Source: Rhizobiales bacterium GAS188
Lineage (GTDB): Bacteria > Pseudomonadota > Alphaproteobacteria > Rhizobiales > Beijerinckiaceae
Direction: 5' to 3'
Assembly: GCA_900104855.1 (NCBI GenBank)
Contig: FNSS01000001.1
Location: forward strand, 4,898,001-4,962,000
Length of the DNA stretch: 64,000 nucleotides
Of this stretch, positions 60,993 to 64,000 are shown one piece after another. Numbering within the stretch: position 1 is the first letter of the stretch; each line of letters starts with the position of its first letter. Both the position numbers and the translations under genes were made by a program. The notes beneath the pieces were generated by a model. The model had not been told where the DNA came from, searched no databases, and was given only the letters and a program-made list of their open reading frames with translations.

Positions 60993-62093
60993 ATGCACGC
61001 CCTGCCGTCCAGCCCATCCGCCGCTTTGCCGCCGCGCGACACGCGTTTCGCCGATGACGACGCTCGTTGGGCGGCCGTGCGCCGCCGCGACCCGGAGGCC
61101 GACGGTGCCTTCGTGTTCGCCGTCGCCACCACCGGCGTCTATTGCCGCTCGACCTGCGCCTCGCGTCCGGCGCGGCGCGAGAATGTCACTTTCCATGCGA
61201 CGCCGGTCGAGGCGGAGGCCGCGGGCTTTCGTCCGTGCAAGCGCTGCCGGCCCGATCTGCCGCCGCGTTCCGAGCGCGAGGCGGCGCTGATCGCCGAGGC
61301 CTGCCGCTCGATCGAGGCGGCCGAGGAGGAGCTGTCGCTCGCCGAGCTCGCCGCCAAGGCCGGGCTCAGCCCGCATCATTTCCACCGCATCTTCAAGCGC
61401 ATCACCGGCGTGACGCCCAAAGCCTATGCGGCCGCGCATCGCCAGGGCCTGGTGCAGGAGAACCTCGCGGCGGGATCGGGCGTGACCGAGACCATCTACG
61501 CCTCGGGCTTCAATTCCTCCGGACGCTTCTACGAGGCGGTCTCGGGCATGCTCGGCATGACGCCCTCCGCCTATCGCAAGGGCGGGGAGGGGGAGGAGGT
61601 CTGCCATGCCATCGGGCGCTCTTCGCTCGGTTGCGTGCTGGTCGCCGCCACGCGGCGTGGAGTCTGCGCTATCCTGATCGGCGATGATCCGGCGGCGCTG
61701 CGCGCCGACCTCAGATCGCGCTTCCCAAAGGCTGCGCTGATCGAACCCTCTCCGGGCTTCGCCGAGCTGGTCGCGGAGGTGGTGCGCTTCGTCGATGATG
61801 CGAGCCATGCCAAGGGCCTCGGCCTGCCGCTCGATATTCGTGGCACGACTTTCCAGCGTCGCGTCTGGGAAGCATTGCGCGCCATCCCGTCGGGCGAGAC
61901 GGCGAGCTATGCCGAGATCGCCGAGCGCGTCGGCAGCCCGCATGCGGTGCGCGCCGTGGCGAGCGCCTGCGGGGCGAACAAGCTCGCGGTCGCCATACCG
62001 TGCCATCGCGTGATCGCGGCCGATGGCGGGCTCGCCGGCTATCGCTGGGGCGTCGAGCGCAAACGGCGCCTGCTCGAGCGGGAGCGCGGCTGA
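60993..62093 (+). CDS. ada: Bifunctional Ada: DNA alkylation-repair methyltransferase and regulator
   Basis: A 366-residue Ada protein in normal domain order. The N-terminal zinc-binding methyl acceptor domain has Cys51, Cys55, Cys82 and Cys85 (YCRSTCASRP and RPCKRCRPD; Cys51 is the methylphosphotriester acceptor by position). An AraC-type helix-turn-helix follows (about 105-195, LSLAELAAKAGLSPHHFHRIFKRITGVTPKAY), then the O6-methylguanine methyltransferase domain with Cys337 in IPCHRVIAADGGLAGYRWG. The ATG at 60993 has a perfect AGGAGG. It is followed with a TGATG overlap by the 2OG-oxygenase gene, so the pair is induced together by alkylation damage, as in classical ada operons. Confidence 0.95.
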   Translation: MHALPSSPSAALPPRDTRFADDDARWAAVRRRDPEADGAFVFAVATTGVYCRSTCASRPARRENVTFHATPVEAEAAGFRPCKRCRPDLPPRSEREAALIAEACRSIEAAEEELSLAELAAKAGLSPHHFHRIFKRITGVTPKAYAAAHRQGLVQENLAAGSGVTETIYASGFNSSGRFYEAVSGMLGMTPSAYRKGGEGEEVCHAIGRSSLGCVLVAATRRGVCAILIGDDPAALRADLRSRFPKAALIEPSPGFAELVAEVVRFVDDASHAKGLGLPLDIRGTTFQRRVWEALRAIPSGETASYAEIAERVGSPHAVRAVASACGANKLAVAIPCHRVIAADGGLAGYRWGVERKRRLLERERG

Positions 62094-62845
62094 TGCGCCC
62101 CGCAACCGCCGAAACCCGCCTCGACGATGCCGTGCTGTCGTCCGTCGCGGCGCGCGTCGCGGCGCTCGACTGGCCGCGCATCGCGGCCGAGCTCGACGCC
62201 GGCGGCGCGGCGACGACCGGCATTGTGCTCACGCCTGAGGAATGCGCCGGGCTCGCACGCGGCTATGGCGACGATGACGCCTTCCGCAGCCGCGTCGTGA
62301 TGGCCCGCCATGGCTTCGGGCGCGGCGAGTACAAATATTACGCCTATGCGTTGCCGGAGCCGATCGGGGCCTTGCGCGGCGCGTTCTATCCGCGCCTCGC
62401 GGCCATCGCCAATCGCTGGGAGGAGGCGCTCGGCCGCCCGAGTGATTACCCGGCGGAGCACCAAGCCTATTTGGCGCGCTGCCACGAGGCGGGCCAGAAA
62501 CGACCGACCCCGCTGCTGTTGCGCTACGGGGTGGGCGATTACAACTGCCTGCATCAGGATCTCTATGGCGCCTTGTCCTTCCCGCTGCAGGTCGCCTTCC
62601 TGTTGAGCTCACCGGGCAAGGATTTCACCGGCGGCGAGTTCGTGCTCACAGAGCAGCGCCCGCGCATGCAATCGCGTGCCGAGGTGGTGTCGCTGCGCCA
62701 GGGCGAAGGCGTGATCTTCGCGGTCAATCAGCGGCCGGTGCAAGGGGGGCGCGGTGTCTATCGCGTCGCCATGCGCCACGGCGTCAGCCGCCTGCGTTCG
62801 GGCGAGCGCTATACGCTCGGCGTCATCTTCCACGACGCCGCCTGA
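62093..62845 (+). CDS. 2-oxoglutarate/Fe(II)-dependent oxygenase (ada-linked)
   Basis: A 250-residue dioxygenase. The iron facial triad is His154 and Asp156 (CLHQDLYG) with His229 (AMRHGVSRL); an Arg for 2-oxoglutarate follows (RSGERYTLGVIFHDAA). The fold type is closer to prolyl-4-hydroxylase-like proteins than to AlkB, since the AlkB pattern WHxD and RxSxxR are absent. Start and ada stop overlap (TGATG). The tight coupling to ada suggests a role in alkylation stress; the substrate (DNA, protein or metabolite) is not known. Confidence 0.88.
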   Translation: MRPATAETRLDDAVLSSVAARVAALDWPRIAAELDAGGAATTGIVLTPEECAGLARGYGDDDAFRSRVVMARHGFGRGEYKYYAYALPEPIGALRGAFYPRLAAIANRWEEALGRPSDYPAEHQAYLARCHEAGQKRPTPLLLRYGVGDYNCLHQDLYGALSFPLQVAFLLSSPGKDFTGGEFVLTEQRPRMQSRAEVVSLRQGEGVIFAVNQRPVQGGRGVYRVAMRHGVSRLRSGERYTLGVIFHDAA

Positions 62846-62856
62846 GGATCAGATCT

Positions 62857-63987
62857 TCAGTGCGCGCGGCCGCGATTGCGCGTGGCCTCGATCGCCAGGC
62901 TGTAGCGCGACAGCCCGAAGCAGATGCACCAGAACACCGCCGCCGCCACCACATAGGCGGTGGCGCGCACCTGCTGCGCCCGCAGCCATTCGGGATCGGC
63001 GAGGCCGGCCTGCAGCACGCCGAGAAAATCGAACAGCCCGACGATCAGGACGATCGTCGTCTCCTTGATGATAGTGATGCAGACATTGACGATGCCGGGC
63101 AGCGCGATGGTGATGGCCTGCGGCACGACGATGAGCCAGGTGCTCTGGGTTCGCGACAGGCCAAGGCTGGCGCCAGCTTCATGTTGTTCCTTGGGCACGC
63201 CCTGGAGGCCGCCGCGGAACACTTCGGCAAGCGTGGCGGCTTCGAACAGCGTGAAGGCGATGAGGGCGCGAATCAGCTTGTCCGTCTCGATGCCGGGCGG
63301 CACGAAGAGCGGGAACATCACGATCGCCAGGAACAACACGCCGACGAGGGGCAGGCCGCGCACCATGTCGATGAGGCCGCCCGCCATCGCGGCGATCACC
63401 GTCATGTCGGAGCGGCGCGCCAGCGCCAGGAGAAGGCCGATGGGCAAGGCGGTGGCGATCGACCAGGCGGCGACGATCACGGTCAACATCAAGCCGCCCC
63501 AGGCGCTGCTCGGCACATAGGTCAGGCCCACGACGCCGCCGGTGAGAAGTATGCCGGCGCTGACCGCATAGACCGGCAGGAAGATGGCGATGAGGTGCTG
63601 GCGATGCTGGGCGCCGCGCATGAGGATTGCGGCGAATCCGGCAAGGCCTGCGAGCCCGGCGAGATGCACGCGCCAGCGCTCCGCTGCCGGATAGGAGCCA
63701 TAGAGGATCTGGTCGGCACGCAGCTTGATGAAGATCCAGCAGGCGCCGTCGCGATCGACGCAGTCGCGCCCGGAGCTTCCCGACCAGACGGCGTCGATGA
63801 CCAGCCAGCGGAAGAGCTGCGGCAGCGCGTAGGCCGCGGCGCCGATCAGCAGCAGGGTCAGGGCGGCGTTGAGCGGCGAGGAGACGCAGCTCCTGAGGAA
63901 CCGGCCAAGCCCGCGCAGCGACATAACAAGCGCGCGTAGCGACAGAAATGGCCCGCGCAGCGAGAGGAAAGGGCTTGCGGCGCGCAT
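62857..63987 (-). CDS. aapM: General L-amino acid ABC permease (AapM/BztC-like)
   Basis: A 376-residue inner-membrane permease with about eight helices. The long N-terminal part with a periplasmic loop (LVIDAVWSGSSGRDCVDRDGACWIFIKLRADQILYGSYPAAERWR) is characteristic of AapM/BztC. The C-terminal half has the HisMQ-type loop EVFRGGLQGVPKEQHEAGASLGLSRTQSTWLIVVPQAITIALPGIVNVCITIIKETT. The N-terminus has an unusual repeated LSLRGPFLSLRALVMSLRGLG. It converges with the 2OG-oxygenase gene, 11 bases away. Its start overlaps the stop of the upstream gene (ATGA-like), so this is the third gene of an aapJQMP-type operon cut by the window edge; no aapP follows, since the downstream neighbour is on the other strand. 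Confidence 0.9.
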   Translation of the reverse strand: MRAASPFLSLRGPFLSLRALVMSLRGLGRFLRSCVSSPLNAALTLLLIGAAAYALPQLFRWLVIDAVWSGSSGRDCVDRDGACWIFIKLRADQILYGSYPAAERWRVHLAGLAGLAGFAAILMRGAQHRQHLIAIFLPVYAVSAGILLTGGVVGLTYVPSSAWGGLMLTVIVAAWSIATALPIGLLLALARRSDMTVIAAMAGGLIDMVRGLPLVGVLFLAIVMFPLFVPPGIETDKLIRALIAFTLFEAATLAEVFRGGLQGVPKEQHEAGASLGLSRTQSTWLIVVPQAITIALPGIVNVCITIIKETTIVLIVGLFDFLGVLQAGLADPEWLRAQQVRATAYVVAAAVFWCICFGLSRYSLAIEATRNRGRAH

Positions 63988-64000
63988 CAGCGTGTGACCA
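63987..64000 (-). CDS. 3' end of a gene upstream of aapM (probably AapQ-like), cut by window edge
   Basis: On the minus strand the last 14 bases read ..GTC-ACA-CGC-TGA, with the TGA overlapping the aapM start codon (TGATG). In aap/bzt operons the upstream gene is the permease partner AapQ. Only three codons and the stop are visible, so the call rests on operon order alone. Confidence 0.3.

Overview
The window is a GC-rich chromosomal segment in which almost every frame is open. It looks like a member of the Alphaproteobacteria, most likely Hyphomicrobiales (Rhizobiales). Supporting features are the many ABC uptake systems (three branched-chain/HAAT-type gene sets including a LivM-LivG fusion, a TrpXYZ-like set, an SsuABC-like set, a Dpp/Opp-type set and the edge of an Aap/Bzt-type set), the codon use, and the interspersed palindromic repeats. 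No genus can be named from the sequence alone. No rRNA, tRNA or CRISPR array was seen.

Layout. 1-5.4 kb: the 3' part of a type I secretion ATPase, its HlyD-type adaptor, a 594-residue Sel1-repeat protein and a small unknown protein. 5.6-6.6 kb: an intact IS5-family element with a TTA target duplication. 6.7-22.5 kb: an amine-centred region. It holds a NarL-type regulator that lacks its phosphoacceptor Asp, a MoaF-like protein, a LuxR-type regulator split in two frames, a copper amine oxidase, a HAAT transporter, a histone-deacetylase/acetylpolyamine-amidohydrolase-family enzyme, a flavin monooxygenase, a cupin, an omega-amino-acid aminotransferase and a divergent XRE-cupin (PuuR-like) regulator. 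22.6-27.6 kb: GYD and RidA proteins and an SsuABC-like transporter with an FAD oxidoreductase. 27.6-29.2 kb: an IS110-family element inserted into a MITE-like repeat. 29.2-31.7 kb: DUF1684, a truncated hydrolase, DUF1330 and an ankyrin-like protein.

31.9-49.4 kb: a histidine/imidazole-type catabolic locus. A six-gene leftward operon encodes a TrpXYZ-like importer, histidine ammonia-lyase, a HisC-like aminotransferase and an FAD-linked 2-hydroxyacid oxidase. A divergent rightward operon encodes an IclR regulator, an MDR oxidoreductase, a CaiB-type CoA-transferase and urocanate hydratase. A second, HAAT-type importer and an ACMSD-type amidohydrolase follow. The usual hutI, hutF and hutG partners are absent from the window.

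49.9-64 kb: an O-antigen-ligase-like membrane protein, an exported epoxide-hydrolase-like enzyme, acetoacetate decarboxylase, a patatin, a complete peptide/nickel-type ABC operon, an Ada / 2OG-oxygenase pair and part of an amino-acid ABC permease operon.

The most notable observation is the IS110 element. Its insertion splits a recognisable repeat, so both ends can be read almost to the base, with AG (CT on the transposase strand) at both junctions. The non-coding leader of the transposase can fold into a hairpin followed by two larger stem-loops. Their loops contain short segments matching the left target, right target and left donor sequences, which is the arrangement expected of a bridge RNA.
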